From Sphingomonas astaxanthinifaciens DSM 22298 (GTDB lineage: Bacteria; Pseudomonadota; Alphaproteobacteria; Sphingomonadales; Sphingomonadaceae), in the NCBI RefSeq assembly GCF_000711715.1, contig NZ_JONN01000001.1, positions 62,001 through 126,000 of the forward strand: 64,000 bases of DNA, given 5' to 3'. The first letter of the stretch is position 1, and the number at the start of each line of letters is the position of its first letter. Below are positions 1 to 6,435 of this stretch, piece by piece. Position numbers and translations under genes: made by a program. The notes under the pieces are model-generated. The model had not been told where the DNA came from, did not search any database, and worked only from the letters and a program-made list of their open reading frames with translations.

Positions 1-401
1 TGGGGATCGCCGAAGCGCAGCGCGTTCATGTTGGCGACCGGCCGCGCGCCCATGGTGAAGACGTCGCGGAGGATCCCGCCGACCCCGGTCGCCGCGCCCT
101 GGTAGGGCTCGATGTAGCTGGGGTGGTTGTGGCTCTCCATCTTGAAGATGGCGGCGTCGCCGTCGCCGATGTCGATGACACCCGCATTTTCGCCCGGGCC
201 GCAGATGACCCAGGGCGCGGTGGTCGGCAGCTTCTTGAGGTGGATGCGCGAGGATTTGTACGAGCAATGCTCGGACCACATGACCGAGAAGATGCCGAGC
301 TCGGTCAGGTTTGGCTCGCGGCCCAGCGCATGGAGGATGCGCTGATATTCGTCGGGGGAGAGGCCGTGCTCGGCGACCAGTTCGGGCGTGATGGCGGTCA
401 T
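1..401 (-). CDS. purL: Phosphoribosylformylglycinamidine synthase subunit PurL (5' part)
   Basis: This is the N-terminal ~133 codons of PurL, which in the cytoplasm converts FGAR to FGAM with ATP and glutamine-derived ammonia (purine pathway, step 4). The frame runs off the left edge of the window. The start ATG is the complement of 399-401. The translation opens [19 protein letters not shown] and contains the PurL/AIR-synthetase signatures [28 protein letters not shown] and [20 protein letters not shown], then [16 protein letters not shown]. This matches the short separate PurL subunit used by alphaproteobacteria with PurS and PurQ. No ribosome binding site is obvious. The gene reads away from the accessory island on its right. 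Confidence 0.95.
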   Translation of the reverse strand, partial: MTAITPELVAEHGLSPDEYQRILHALGREPNLTELGIFSVMWSEHCSYKSSRIHLKKLPTTAPWVICGPGENAGVIDIGDGDAAIFKMESHNHPSYIEPYQGAATGVGGILRDVFTMGARPVANMNALRFGDP

Positions 402-501
402 GGGGGGCGCCTTAGCGGGGCTGCGCGATTTGGCCAACGGGGCGCGGCGCTGAGGGGGCGACGTCCGCGAGCGTTCGAGGACGAGCGATGGCGCGTCCGC
501 G

Positions 502-519
502 AAGGTCACAAAGGTCACA
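502..519. repeat. Tandem 9-nt direct repeat AAGGTCACA x2
   Basis: AAGGTCACA occurs twice head to tail (502-510 and 511-519) in the 279-nt gap between purL and the first island gene. Nothing else is recognisable in this gap apart from hairpin repeat copy A at its right end. Function unknown; it may be debris of a dispersed repeat. Confidence 0.5.
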
Positions 520-630
520 GGGTCGCCGAGTAGTTTTTCGGTCCTGGCTGGCCACGATGTCAAAGAGCAAACAAACCGCTGAGGTTCATTTCAGCAGATG
601 AAATCCTACTTTTCAACGGGAAGAACGAAC

Positions 631-657
631 GTCCGCTTTCGACCCATTGCGGACATT
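631..657 (+). repeat. Hairpin repeat family A, copy A1
   Basis: GTCCGC (631-636), a 12-nt loop TTTCGACCCATT, GCGGAC (649-654), then ATT. The inverted arms can form a 6-bp stem. Read in frame the element encodes a V-(R/C)-F-R-P-I-A-D-I type peptide. It lies 23 nt upstream of the first small gene of the island. Eight further copies occur in the window. Confidence 0.85.
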
Positions 658-680
658 AGGACGCGGGCTATCCTCGCCTG

Positions 681-1124
681 ATGGTGAAATCAGCAGTGGC
701 CTATCGTGCCAACGGAAAAGTCGTCATCGCTCCGGTCATTCGGACGACGAGCGGTATTGGCCTTGAGGTCGACCCAAAAAGTTTGGGCGCTGCGCCCGAC
801 CAAGAAAGCATCGCTGGGACATTGGCCGAGGCTCTTGCTCGGTCTGATCGCGTCGTCCCGCAGCCCAGCCGCGACGAATGGAAGGGCCTATTCCAGCCCT
901 TTCTGACTGCGACGGGCGTGCGGAGCCACAAAGCATTTATGGACGGTGCGCAGCGCGTCAGCATCAGGGTGTTAGATCACCAGTTGAAGCTCACGCCGGG
1001 GCGCAATCTCGGCAGCAAAGAAGGTTTCGAACCGATACCGGACCAAGCGCAGTTGCACTCAGCGGATGACCTTCACAGTGCGGCGGCGGCCCTGCTTCGC
1101 ATGCTAAGCCCGTCAGCAGCATAG
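681..1124 (+). CDS. Hypothetical 147-aa protein, immunity-protein-like
   Basis: A soluble 147-aa protein with no signal peptide or membrane segment. The pattern is an N-terminal strand (VAYRANGKVVIAPV), a helix TLAEALARS, a central K-x-F segment, a strand pair VSIRVLDHQLKLTP and a C-terminal helix SAAAALLRMLS. This order resembles CdiI-type (DUF1436-like) contact-dependent-inhibition immunity proteins, which end in a short Leu/Ala-rich helix. I base this on remembered patterns only. ATG at 681 is the first in frame; no strong ribosome binding site precedes it. Hairpin repeats lie immediately upstream (631-657) and downstream (1136-1165). No toxin gene is adjacent, so if the assignment holds it would be an orphan immunity gene. 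Confidence 0.5.
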   Translation: MVKSAVAYRANGKVVIAPVIRTTSGIGLEVDPKSLGAAPDQESIAGTLAEALARSDRVVPQPSRDEWKGLFQPFLTATGVRSHKAFMDGAQRVSIRVLDHQLKLTPGRNLGSKEGFEPIPDQAQLHSADDLHSAAAALLRMLSPSAA

Positions 1125-1135
1125 GCTCGAAGGCT

Positions 1136-1165
1136 AATGTCTGCTTTCCACCCATAGCGGACATT
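1136..1165 (+). repeat. Hairpin repeat family A, copy A2
   Basis: AATGTCTGC, a 12-nt loop TTTCCACCCATA, then GCGGACATT: nearly perfect 9-bp arms with one T-G pair. It sits 12 nt after the stop of the preceding gene and 25 nt before the start of the next. Same orientation as A1. Confidence 0.88.
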
Positions 1166-1189
1166 GACGTAACACGTTACAAGTTGCTC

Positions 1190-1624
1190 ATGGCCTGGTC
1201 CGAGACACTTCTGCCCGACCATTTACTCGAACGCGCCACGCGTCGTGGCAATGAGCGCGCATGGCCTATCCACGATATACCGGAGGTGATTGAGGCGGCG
1301 AGGCAGGCCGACTTAGTGAGCGTCGGAGGTCAGTTACAGCTTCGTTTCCCCGAAGGCGGAACATGCGAGTGTTATTGGGTTGAGGTCGACACGTTCAAAT
1401 CAGTTTCTCCCAACCTGCCATGGCTCGAACGGGTGGAGCAAACGGCGGCAGCGGCGCGCTCGCAGTTCCAAAGGCTTCTCGACAAATATGACTTCACCGC
1501 AGAAGCGAGGTCGTCATTCGGAAAATACATGGATGAGTTCGTAGCGAAAGGCGGCGACATCAACGACGCCATCTACTTCGTCTGGTATTTGGCAGCTCAG
1601 CAGGACGCCTCTGAACGGGCGTAG
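1190..1624 (+). CDS. Hypothetical 144-aa protein, immunity-protein-like
   Basis: A cytoplasmic acidic protein with no signal peptide. The N-terminus MAWSETLLPDHLLERATRRG followed by NERAWPIHDIPEVIEAA, then VSVGGQLQLRFPEG, resembles small immunity proteins of polymorphic-toxin loci: an early W, a G-x-E-x-A-W stretch, a helix with E-V-I and a V-x-G-G strand. The resemblance is by pattern only. The C-terminal half is helical, with WLERVEQTAAAARSQFQRLL. I place the start at ATG 1190; a TTG two codons upstream (1184) is also possible. The gene is flanked on both sides by family A hairpin repeats, and its codon use is less GC-biased than that of the dcw genes. Confidence 0.5.
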   Translation: MAWSETLLPDHLLERATRRGNERAWPIHDIPEVIEAARQADLVSVGGQLQLRFPEGGTCECYWVEVDTFKSVSPNLPWLERVEQTAAAARSQFQRLLDKYDFTAEARSSFGKYMDEFVAKGGDINDAIYFVWYLAAQQDASERA

Positions 1625-1631
1625 TTTCAAT

Positions 1632-1658
1632 AGCGGCTTTCCACCCATAGCGGACACT
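1632..1658 (+). repeat. Hairpin repeat family A, copy A3 (degenerate left arm)
   Basis: AGCGGC, loop TTTCCACCCATA, then GCGGACACT. The right arm and loop match the family; the left arm has lost the GTC and no longer pairs well. It begins 7 nt after the stop codon of the 144-aa gene. Confidence 0.75.
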
Positions 1659-1766
1659 GGCGCCTACGAATTCGCCCTTAGGAGCCATGTGCTGTTGAGG
1701 CGGGCACGCTTCACCCGCTCCAAAGGTCAGAACCCAAGGGAATCGTCACAGCACGTCGATTTCCGG

Positions 1767-1794
1767 ATGTCTGCTTTCGACCCGTGCGGACATT
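1767..1794 (+). repeat. Hairpin repeat family A, copy A4
   Basis: ATGTCTGC, an 11-nt loop TTTCGACCCGT, then GCGGACATT. Same orientation as A1-A3. The roughly 110 nt between A3 and A4 hold no recognisable gene, so a cassette may have been lost there. A GTG-start membrane gene follows 34 nt later. Confidence 0.82.
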
Positions 1795-1828
1795 GCCCGA
1801 TCAATCCGCGGTGCTACGTTAGCTAGCT

Positions 1829-2116
1829 GTGGCATTGGTCTTTATCAGCCTATTCTTGGCGCCGATCGCTGCATTTGCGGTGGGGTGCTTATTGAGGCCG
1901 CCCCTTTGTAAACGTGCTCTCACGGCAATCCTTCTGGCCCCATTAATCGTTTATACTCTCTCGATGGCGAGCGCTGAACCGAGCGGTCCGGATTTTTGGA
2001 GCTGGTGGGCCGTGGGACTCCTCATGCTGGCGCTCCCCATGCTGGCCTCCTTCGCAATCACCGTGATTGGCTACCTGCTAGGTCGGACATTGACAGGTCC
2101 CGAGCGTCCGATGTGA
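1829..2116 (+). CDS. Small hypothetical membrane protein (95 aa)
   Basis: About three hydrophobic segments: residues ~3-22 (LVFISLFLAPIAAFAVGCLL), ~29-47 (ALTAILLAPLIVYTLSMAS) and ~60-87 (VGLLMLALPMLASFAITVIGYLLG), with a WSWW patch between the last two. This indicates a small inner-membrane protein. The start is a GTG at 1829; no ATG lies nearby and the ribosome binding site is weak. No family recognised. It belongs to the repeat-separated island, behind copy A4, and is followed 65 nt later by another small membrane gene on the same strand. Confidence 0.5.
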   Translation: MALVFISLFLAPIAAFAVGCLLRPPLCKRALTAILLAPLIVYTLSMASAEPSGPDFWSWWAVGLLMLALPMLASFAITVIGYLLGRTLTGPERPM

Positions 2117-2181
2117 GGGCCGAATTCGTCCCAAGGCAGACCTTCAGTTGCGCAAGGTGATGACGGCGCTAGTCTCTTCTC

Positions 2182-2439
2182 ATGAAAGAAGCTGGCGTGC
2201 GGCTGGCAGAAGCTGCCCTACTCTTCGCGGCGCTCTTGTTCACGCTGCCCTACGTTCCCTCGCATGAGATTGAGCGGCTGCCGCTACTACCGGCTGGCGC
2301 CATTGCAGTGGTGCTTTTCGCGGGAAGCCGAGTGCTTCGATGGCGAGAGCGCTACCTCCTCGCGGCCGCTGAGACGGTGGTGTTCGCGTTATTCGTGTGG
2401 GGATCGAACGCTATCGCGAACCTAGTCTACGCGTCCTGA
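2182..2439 (+). CDS. Small hypothetical membrane protein (85 aa)
   Basis: An 85-aa protein with three hydrophobic stretches: residues ~9-25 (AEAALLFAALLFTLPYV), ~36-50 (LLPAGAIAVVLFAGS) and ~60-82 (LLAAAETVVFALFVWGSNAIANL). A basic RVLRWRERY loop lies between the second and third. ATG at 2182. It is not related in sequence to the preceding membrane gene as far as I can see, and no family is recognised. Hairpin repeat A5 begins 17 nt after its stop. Calling it real rests on ATG, hydrophobicity pattern and its place in the array. Confidence 0.5.
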   Translation: MKEAGVRLAEAALLFAALLFTLPYVPSHEIERLPLLPAGAIAVVLFAGSRVLRWRERYLLAAAETVVFALFVWGSNAIANLVYAS

Positions 2440-2456
2440 TGCCTACAAGCGCGAGG

Positions 2457-2480
2457 GTCCGCTTTCCACCCATTCCGGAC
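2457..2480 (+). repeat. Hairpin repeat family A, copy A5
   Basis: GTCCGC, loop TTTCCACCCATT, CCGGAC. The arms pair with one mismatch. It is the last copy of the left island; the region to the right returns to ordinary GC-rich chromosomal genes. Confidence 0.82.
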
Positions 2481-2562
2481 AGTCGAGCTGGTGCCGGAAG
2501 GGTTGGACCGGACCGCCCCTCCACGTCCGGGTGATGACTCGCTCCGGCCACGCGAAAACAAA

Positions 2563-2588
2563 AACCCCGGCCGGTGAGGGCCGGGGTT
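2563..2588 (-). terminator. Rho-independent terminator of the 113-aa lipoprotein gene
   Basis: A perfect 10-bp stem AACCCCGGCC / GGCCGGGGTT with a 6-nt loop GGTGAG. On the minus strand it is followed by TTTTTGTTTT (top-strand A-run 2556-2565 with one C), so it ends transcription of the minus-strand lipoprotein gene whose stop lies 26 nt away. Confidence 0.85.
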
Positions 2589-2613
2589 CTGGTGATTGGT
2601 GCCGGGAGCGGGC

Positions 2614-2955
2614 TCAGCCCTTGCAGCTCTTGCCGTCGACCTTGACGGTGGCCGACTTGGCGTCGCCGATCGCCTTGGCGGCTTCGGCGTCGACCTCGGT
2701 GCCGGGGACTTCGTCCGCGCTCTTCTTCACGCGGGCGGCGCCGTTCGACAGCCAGTCGATGTAGACGACGCTGTTGTCGCCCGAGCAGCGATAGCTCTTG
2801 CTGGCGGTGATCGACGGCGGAAGCTCGACCGGCGCGGCATTGGCGAGTTCGTTCGCCATCGGGTCGGGCGGGCCGTTCTCGACGATGGTGTTTTCCTTGC
2901 AGGCCGAGAGGGCGAGGGTCGCGGCAAGCGCGAGCAGGGGGAGGCGAGTCGTCAT
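2614..2955 (-). CDS. Hypothetical lipoprotein (113 aa)
   Basis: The start at ATG 2953-2955 gives MTTRLPLLALAATLALSAC, a typical lipoprotein signal with lipobox L-S-A-C, so the mature protein should begin at Cys19 and be anchored in the envelope. The mature part holds SKSYRCSGDNSVVYIDWLSNGAARVKKS and ends DGKSCKG. The extra Cys pair suggests a disulphide-bonded domain, perhaps of the MliC lysozyme-inhibitor type (Y-x-C-..-N-x-x-V-x-Y-..-G motif). That is a tentative comparison. A longer frame upstream (to 3048) has no signal-like start and is rejected. A strong terminator follows. Confidence 0.75.
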   Translation of the reverse strand: MTTRLPLLALAATLALSACKENTIVENGPPDPMANELANAAPVELPPSITASKSYRCSGDNSVVYIDWLSNGAARVKKSADEVPGTEVDAEAAKAIGDAKSATVKVDGKSCKG

Positions 2956-3081
2956 CCGGGCCCTTTCGCGGGTGCAGCATGAACGGTCAATGGCCCGCTT
3001 TGAACTGTCCCGATCCCGAGCGGGCTTGCATTGGCCGAGGTTCGGCATAGTTTCACGGGGATGGGGGTGGGAGCAACCGCG

Positions 3082-3297
3082 ATGCAGCGCATCCGCTACG
3101 GGCTGACCGGGCTCGCCTTCGTTTTCCTGATGGTCCTCCTGGGGACGGCCATCATCCGCAGCGGCGACGAGCCGTCGGCCAATGCGGGCGTCAACGAGGC
3201 CGGAAGTCCGAGCGATCCGCTCGCCGAACTCGGCGTCGCGCCGGGGCAGGGGGCCGAGAATGTGGTCGCCAACAACGAGGCGATCCCCGCCCAGTGA
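3082..3297 (+). CDS. Small single-pass membrane protein (71 aa)
   Basis: ATG at 3082 gives MQRIRYGLTGLAFVFLMVLLGTAII, one N-terminal transmembrane helix with a positive n-region. A ~45-residue acidic, Ala/Pro/Asn-rich periplasmic tail follows (RSGDEPSANAGVNE...). A purine-rich GGGGGTGGGAG stretch about 12 nt upstream may serve as ribosome binding site; ATG 3061 is an alternative start. Its stop overlaps the GTG start of the next gene (GTGA), so the two are translationally coupled. No family name is certain; the pair looks like envelope accessory proteins. Confidence 0.6.
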   Translation: MQRIRYGLTGLAFVFLMVLLGTAIIRSGDEPSANAGVNEAGSPSDPLAELGVAPGQGAENVVANNEAIPAQ

Positions 3298-3980
3298 TCC
3301 GCGTGGCTGCCGTCCTCGCGTGGCTGGCGCTGGCCGGCTGCTCGCCGCACGCCCCGGCGGCGCAGGCGGGCAAGCCCGAGGTCGCGCTGCTGACCAGCCT
3401 GCCGATCGTCTTTAGTGAACAGTTCACGCTCGATGCCCCCGCCAATCCGCTCCGCCAGGCGCTCGAGCAAGAGGTCCGGCTGGTCCCGGTGGACGGGCCC
3501 GAACAGCTTGGGCCCGGGCAGCAATTGCTCGCGATCCAGCCGCAGGCGCTGACGGCCGAGCGGCTGGTCGCGCTCGACCGCTGGGTGCGCGACGGGGGGC
3601 GGCTGGTGCTGCTCGCCGATCCGCGGCTCGAATGGGAAAGCAGCCGGTCGCTCGGCGACAAGTTCCGCCCGCCGTTCGAATTCCCCGACACGGGCCTGCT
3701 CGCCCACTGGGGACTGACGCTGGCGGCCGGGGAGGAGGGGCCAGCCCCGGCCCGGATCGGCGGCACCGCGGTGACGGTCGTCTCGCCCGGTGTCTTCACG
3801 GCGAGGGGGCAAGACTGCCGGGTGGCCGACGGCGGACTGGTCGCGACCTGCCGCCTCGGCAAGGGACAGGCGATCGTCGTGGCCGATGCCGACTGGGTGC
3901 TGGCCGGCAACGGAGCGCTCGACCCGGGGGAAGCGGCGAAGGGCTACCCCGCGCTGATCGGATACCTGCGGCTGCGCTGA
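3294..3980 (+). CDS. Lipoprotein with DUF4350/GldG-like domain (228 aa)
   Basis: GTG start at 3294, coupled to the preceding gene. MIRVAAVLAWLALAGCSPH is a lipoprotein signal with lipobox L-A-G-C (Cys16). The mature part has LTSLPIVFSEQFT, then RLVALDRWVRDGGRLVLLADPRLEWESS, then GKGQAIVVADADWVLAGNGALDP. This is the Rossmann-like pattern of GldG/DUF4350 auxiliary domains found in proteins tied to ABC or envelope functions (W-V-x-x-G-G-R-L-V-L-L-x-D-P). No catalytic residues are evident. It is the last gene before the dcw promoter: the first MraZ-box array begins 8 nt after its stop. Confidence 0.65.
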   Translation: MIRVAAVLAWLALAGCSPHAPAAQAGKPEVALLTSLPIVFSEQFTLDAPANPLRQALEQEVRLVPVDGPEQLGPGQQLLAIQPQALTAERLVALDRWVRDGGRLVLLADPRLEWESSRSLGDKFRPPFEFPDTGLLAHWGLTLAAGEEGPAPARIGGTAVTVVSPGVFTARGQDCRVADGGLVATCRLGKGQAIVVADADWVLAGNGALDPGEAAKGYPALIGYLRLR

Positions 3981-3987
3981 CCGACTC

Positions 3988-4022
3988 GGGGAGGTCATGG
4001 GAAGTCGTGGGATTCGCTGGCT
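3988..4022 (+). promoter_or_regulatory. MraZ-box array 1 (plus-strand TGGGA repeats)
   Basis: TGGGA-type pentamers at exact 10-nt spacing: GGGGA (3988), TGGGA (3998), TGGGA (4008), TGGCT (4018). E. coli MraZ binds direct TGGGN repeats separated by 5 nt, so this fits its operator. Two boxes are perfect and the outer two degenerate. It lies ~280 nt upstream of the mraZ start and in the opposite orientation to array 2. Confidence 0.6.
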
Positions 4023-4039
4023 TTCCGCTTTTCACAGAC

Positions 4040-4048
4040 TTATCCACA
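4040..4048 (+). promoter_or_regulatory. DnaA box in the dcw promoter region
   Basis: TTATCCACA, an exact match to the high-affinity DnaA box TTATNCACA, sits between the two MraZ-box arrays. A single box suggests transcriptional control rather than an origin. A possible -35 TTGACC follows at 4052, but I see no convincing -10 partner. Confidence 0.45.
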
Positions 4049-4130
4049 AGGTTGACCTCAGGAACGAGGGGAGAACGGTCTCGGTAAGGTGGTGCAACAA
4101 AGTCGCAGAAAACGGCCATTTGCCAGTTTT

Positions 4131-4175
4131 ACCCACGTTTTCCCACGTAATCCCATTGAGTCCCACGGAAACCCG
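4131..4175 (-). promoter_or_regulatory. mraZ: MraZ-box array 2 (minus-strand TGGGA repeats), dcw operator
   Basis: On the top strand ACCCA (4131), TCCCA (4141), TCCCA (4151), TCCCA (4161) and ACCCG (4171) recur at exactly 10 nt. Read on the bottom strand these are TGGGT/TGGGA boxes with 5-nt spacers, the known MraZ recognition pattern: three perfect boxes and two with one change. A candidate promoter TTGAGT (4156) - 17 nt - TACACA (4179) overlaps the boxes, so MraZ binding would repress its own operon. Confidence 0.8.
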
Positions 4176-4298
4176 CGTTACACACAGGATGTAGTGCGGG
4201 GCTGATCCCATTTGTGTTGGGCCGGCCGCCGGTCGCGGCGACCCCGCGTTCCGGCGAACGGGAGGAATCTGTCCACCGCGCTTGGGGAGCGTGTCGCG

Positions 4299-4787
4299 GT
4301 GGCATTGGAGCATCTGTTCCAGGGCAGTGCATTGAACGGGGTGGACGCCAAGGGGCGTGTCTCCGTCCCCGCCTTCCTGCGCACCGTGATCGAGCGCCGC
4401 GGCGATGCCCGCACCATCGTCTTGGCGAAGCACGAGACCTTCCCCTGCCTGTCGGCCTATGACCCCGCCTACGCGGCCCTCAAGCACAGCAAGATCGAGC
4501 GCCTGCTCGAGAAGGAAGAGACGAGCGCCGACGCGCAGCTCGACTATCAGCGCCGCAACCTGCTCGCCTTCGCGGTTAGCGAGGAAGTGCCCTACGACAG
4601 CACGGGCCGGATCCTCCTGCCGACGATGATGCGCCGCAAGGGCGGCATCGCCGACCTCGCCTTGTTCCTGGGCGTCGGCGAAACCTTTCAGATCTGGAAT
4701 CCCCAGGCCCTCCTCGAGGATGAGCGCATCCCCGAGGACCTGAAGGATGTCTGCCGGTACCGGCTCGAGGAACGGGGGCTCGCATGA
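4299..4787 (+). CDS. mraZ: Transcriptional regulator MraZ
   Basis: MraZ is an AbrB-fold, ring-forming DNA-binding protein, first gene of the dcw cluster and autorepressor of it. From a GTG start at 4299 ([20 protein letters not shown]) the protein is 162 aa, near the family length. Both diagnostic DxxGR motifs are present, DAKGR at residues 16-20 and DSTGR at 100-104, each followed by the expected strand (VSVPAF, ILLPTM). The frame opens upstream to 4212, but that part is not MraZ-like, and GGAG lies 9-13 nt before the GTG. Its last 4 nt overlap rsmH (ATGA). Two arrays of MraZ boxes lie upstream. Confidence 0.93.
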   Translation: MALEHLFQGSALNGVDAKGRVSVPAFLRTVIERRGDARTIVLAKHETFPCLSAYDPAYAALKHSKIERLLEKEETSADAQLDYQRRNLLAFAVSEEVPYDSTGRILLPTMMRRKGGIADLALFLGVGETFQIWNPQALLEDERIPEDLKDVCRYRLEERGLA

Positions 4788-5764
4788 GCGGGAATCCCCC
4801 CTCCGTTCCCGCGCATGACCCGCATGCCCTCGCGGGGCATCGCCCGGTGCTGGTCGATGAAGTCGTCGAAGGCCTCGCCATTGCCCCTGGCGAGACCCAT
4901 GTCGACGGCACGTTTGGAGCTGGCGGTTACACCCGCGCCATGCTCCGGGCGGGGGCGGGACGAGTGATTGCCTTTGATCGCGACCCCGATGCGATCGCCA
5001 ATGGGCCATCACTCGTCCCGGATCCGCGCTTGACCCTCATTCACGAGCGCTTCTCCCGGATGGGCGAGGTGCTCGCCGAGCGCGATCTCGCGCCGGTCGA
5101 CGGCATCACCCTCGACATCGGGGTGAGCTCGATGCAGCTCGACCAGCGCGAGCGCGGCTTTTCGTTCAAGGAAGACGGCCCGCTCGACATGCGGATGGGC
5201 CAGGACGGCCCGACCGCGGCCGACTTCCTCAACCACGCCGAAGAAGCGGAGATCGCCCGCGTGATCCGCGACTTCGGCGACGAACCCCGGGCGCGGAGCC
5301 TCGCCCGGGCAATCGTCGCCGCCCGTCCGCTGACCCGCACCTCCGAGCTGGCGGCGGTTTGCCGCAAGGTGCTTGGGCATCATGCGGGGATGAAGACCGA
5401 CCCGGCGACCCGCACGTTCCAGGCGATCCGGATCCACGTGAATGCCGAACTCGAGGAGCTCGAGGCCGGGCTGGAAGCGGCCGAGCGCAGCCTTCGCCCC
5501 GGCGGGCGGCTGGCGGTGGTCACCTTCCACAGCCTCGAGGACCGGATCGTGAAGCAGTTTCTCAAGGTGCGGAGTGGGGCCGCACCGGCCGGCTCGCGCC
5601 ACCGTCCCGCGGTGGCCGCTGGGCCGGCCCCCACCTTCCGCGCGGTCGCCAAGCCGATCGCGCCGAGCGCGGAAGAACTGGCGGCCAATCCGCGCGCCCG
5701 CTCGGCCCGGCTGCGCACCGCGGTGCGGACCGACGCCCCCGTCACCCCTCGAAAGGCAGCATGA
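4784..5764 (+). CDS. rsmH: 16S rRNA (cytosine(1402)-N(4))-methyltransferase RsmH
   Basis: RsmH (MraW) transfers a methyl group from SAM to N4 of C1402 in the 16S rRNA P-site region. The 326-aa product shows [14 protein letters not shown], the SAM motif [10 protein letters not shown] (residues 41-50), [24 protein letters not shown], and the C-terminal [13 protein letters not shown] motif. The last ~60 residues are Ala/Pro/Arg-rich, and PRARSARLR is the usual RsmH C-terminal end. The start codon overlaps the mraZ stop by 4 nt and the stop overlaps the ftsL start by 4 nt, so translation should be coupled along the operon. Confidence 0.97.
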   Translation: MSGNPPSVPAHDPHALAGHRPVLVDEVVEGLAIAPGETHVDGTFGAGGYTRAMLRAGAGRVIAFDRDPDAIANGPSLVPDPRLTLIHERFSRMGEVLAERDLAPVDGITLDIGVSSMQLDQRERGFSFKEDGPLDMRMGQDGPTAADFLNHAEEAEIARVIRDFGDEPRARSLARAIVAARPLTRTSELAAVCRKVLGHHAGMKTDPATRTFQAIRIHVNAELEELEAGLEAAERSLRPGGRLAVVTFHSLEDRIVKQFLKVRSGAAPAGSRHRPAVAAGPAPTFRAVAKPIAPSAEELAANPRARSARLRTAVRTDAPVTPRKAA

Positions 5765-6435
5765 TGGTCCGGGGTTTTCGCGAAGTCGGCTGGGTCGCGG
5801 CGGTCGCCGGGACGGCGCTCGGCTGTTACATGGTCAGCCTCAAGGTCGCAGCCGAGCGGGCCGCGCTCGACCAGGTCCAGAACCGCATCGTGCTGGCCCA
5901 GCGCGACATCCGCGTGCTGCAGACCGAGATCGGCACCCGCGGCCGGCTCGAGCAGCTCGAGAGCTGGAACGTCAAGGTGCTGGCGCTGTCGGCGCCCAAG
6001 GCGCAGCAGTTCCTCGAGGGCGAATTCCAGCTCGCGACGCTGACCGCGCCCAAGAAGACCGTCGATCCGGCGGCGCCGGTGGTCCTGGCCTCGGCCCCCG
6101 CGCCCGCGCCGACCCCTCGTGTCGCCGATCCCGACGCTTCGGGGTCCAGCGCGCGTGACCTGATGCAGGTGGCGAGCTTCCGCCGCGACCTGCCCGAACC
6201 GGGCGAAAAAACTGTGGATAAGCCGAAGGTTGCGCCGGCTCGGCCGGTGAAGCCCGCGGCCAAGGCTGCTACGGCGGCCGCCTCGACGGACAAGACACCG
6301 GCGGCAGCGACGACCGCCCGCAAGGAGAAGGTCGCGGCCAAGGCGCCGACCGACTCCGCCAAGAGCAAGGCGCCGCCCAAGCCGGCGACCCCGCCTGCGA
6401 ACGCCAAATCCAAGGACGCCAAAGCCCGGCAATGA
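5761..6435 (+). CDS. ftsL: Cell division protein FtsL, with long C-terminal tail
   Basis: FtsL is a bitopic divisome protein that pairs with FtsB and FtsQ. Position between rsmH and ftsI and the structure support the call: a short cytoplasmic N-terminus, a transmembrane helix at ~8-27 ([20 protein letters not shown]) and a heptad-like segment [40 protein letters not shown] typical of FtsL. At 224 aa it is about twice the usual length: the last ~130 residues are low-complexity Ala/Pro/Lys ([10 protein letters not shown]...). Sequence conservation of FtsL is low, so the name rests on synteny and topology. ATG 5761 overlaps rsmH; ATG 5764 is equally possible. Confidence 0.85.
   Translation: MMVRGFREVGWVAAVAGTALGCYMVSLKVAAERAALDQVQNRIVLAQRDIRVLQTEIGTRGRLEQLESWNVKVLALSAPKAQQFLEGEFQLATLTAPKKTVDPAAPVVLASAPAPAPTPRVADPDASGSSARDLMQVASFRRDLPEPGEKTVDKPKVAPARPVKPAAKAATAAASTDKTPAAATTARKEKVAAKAPTDSAKSKAPPKPATPPANAKSKDAKARQ

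Noticed and set aside
631..2480. Repeat family A copies as a CRISPR array or integron attC sites
   Set aside because: Spacing is irregular (hundreds of nt) with genes in between, no cas genes, and the element lacks the GTTRRRY/RYYYAAC core of attC; no integrase is in the window.
2614..3048. Longer 144-aa start for the minus-strand lipoprotein
   Set aside because: The extra 31 residues are basic and would hide the lipoprotein signal; the ATG at 2953-2955 gives a textbook lipobox signal.
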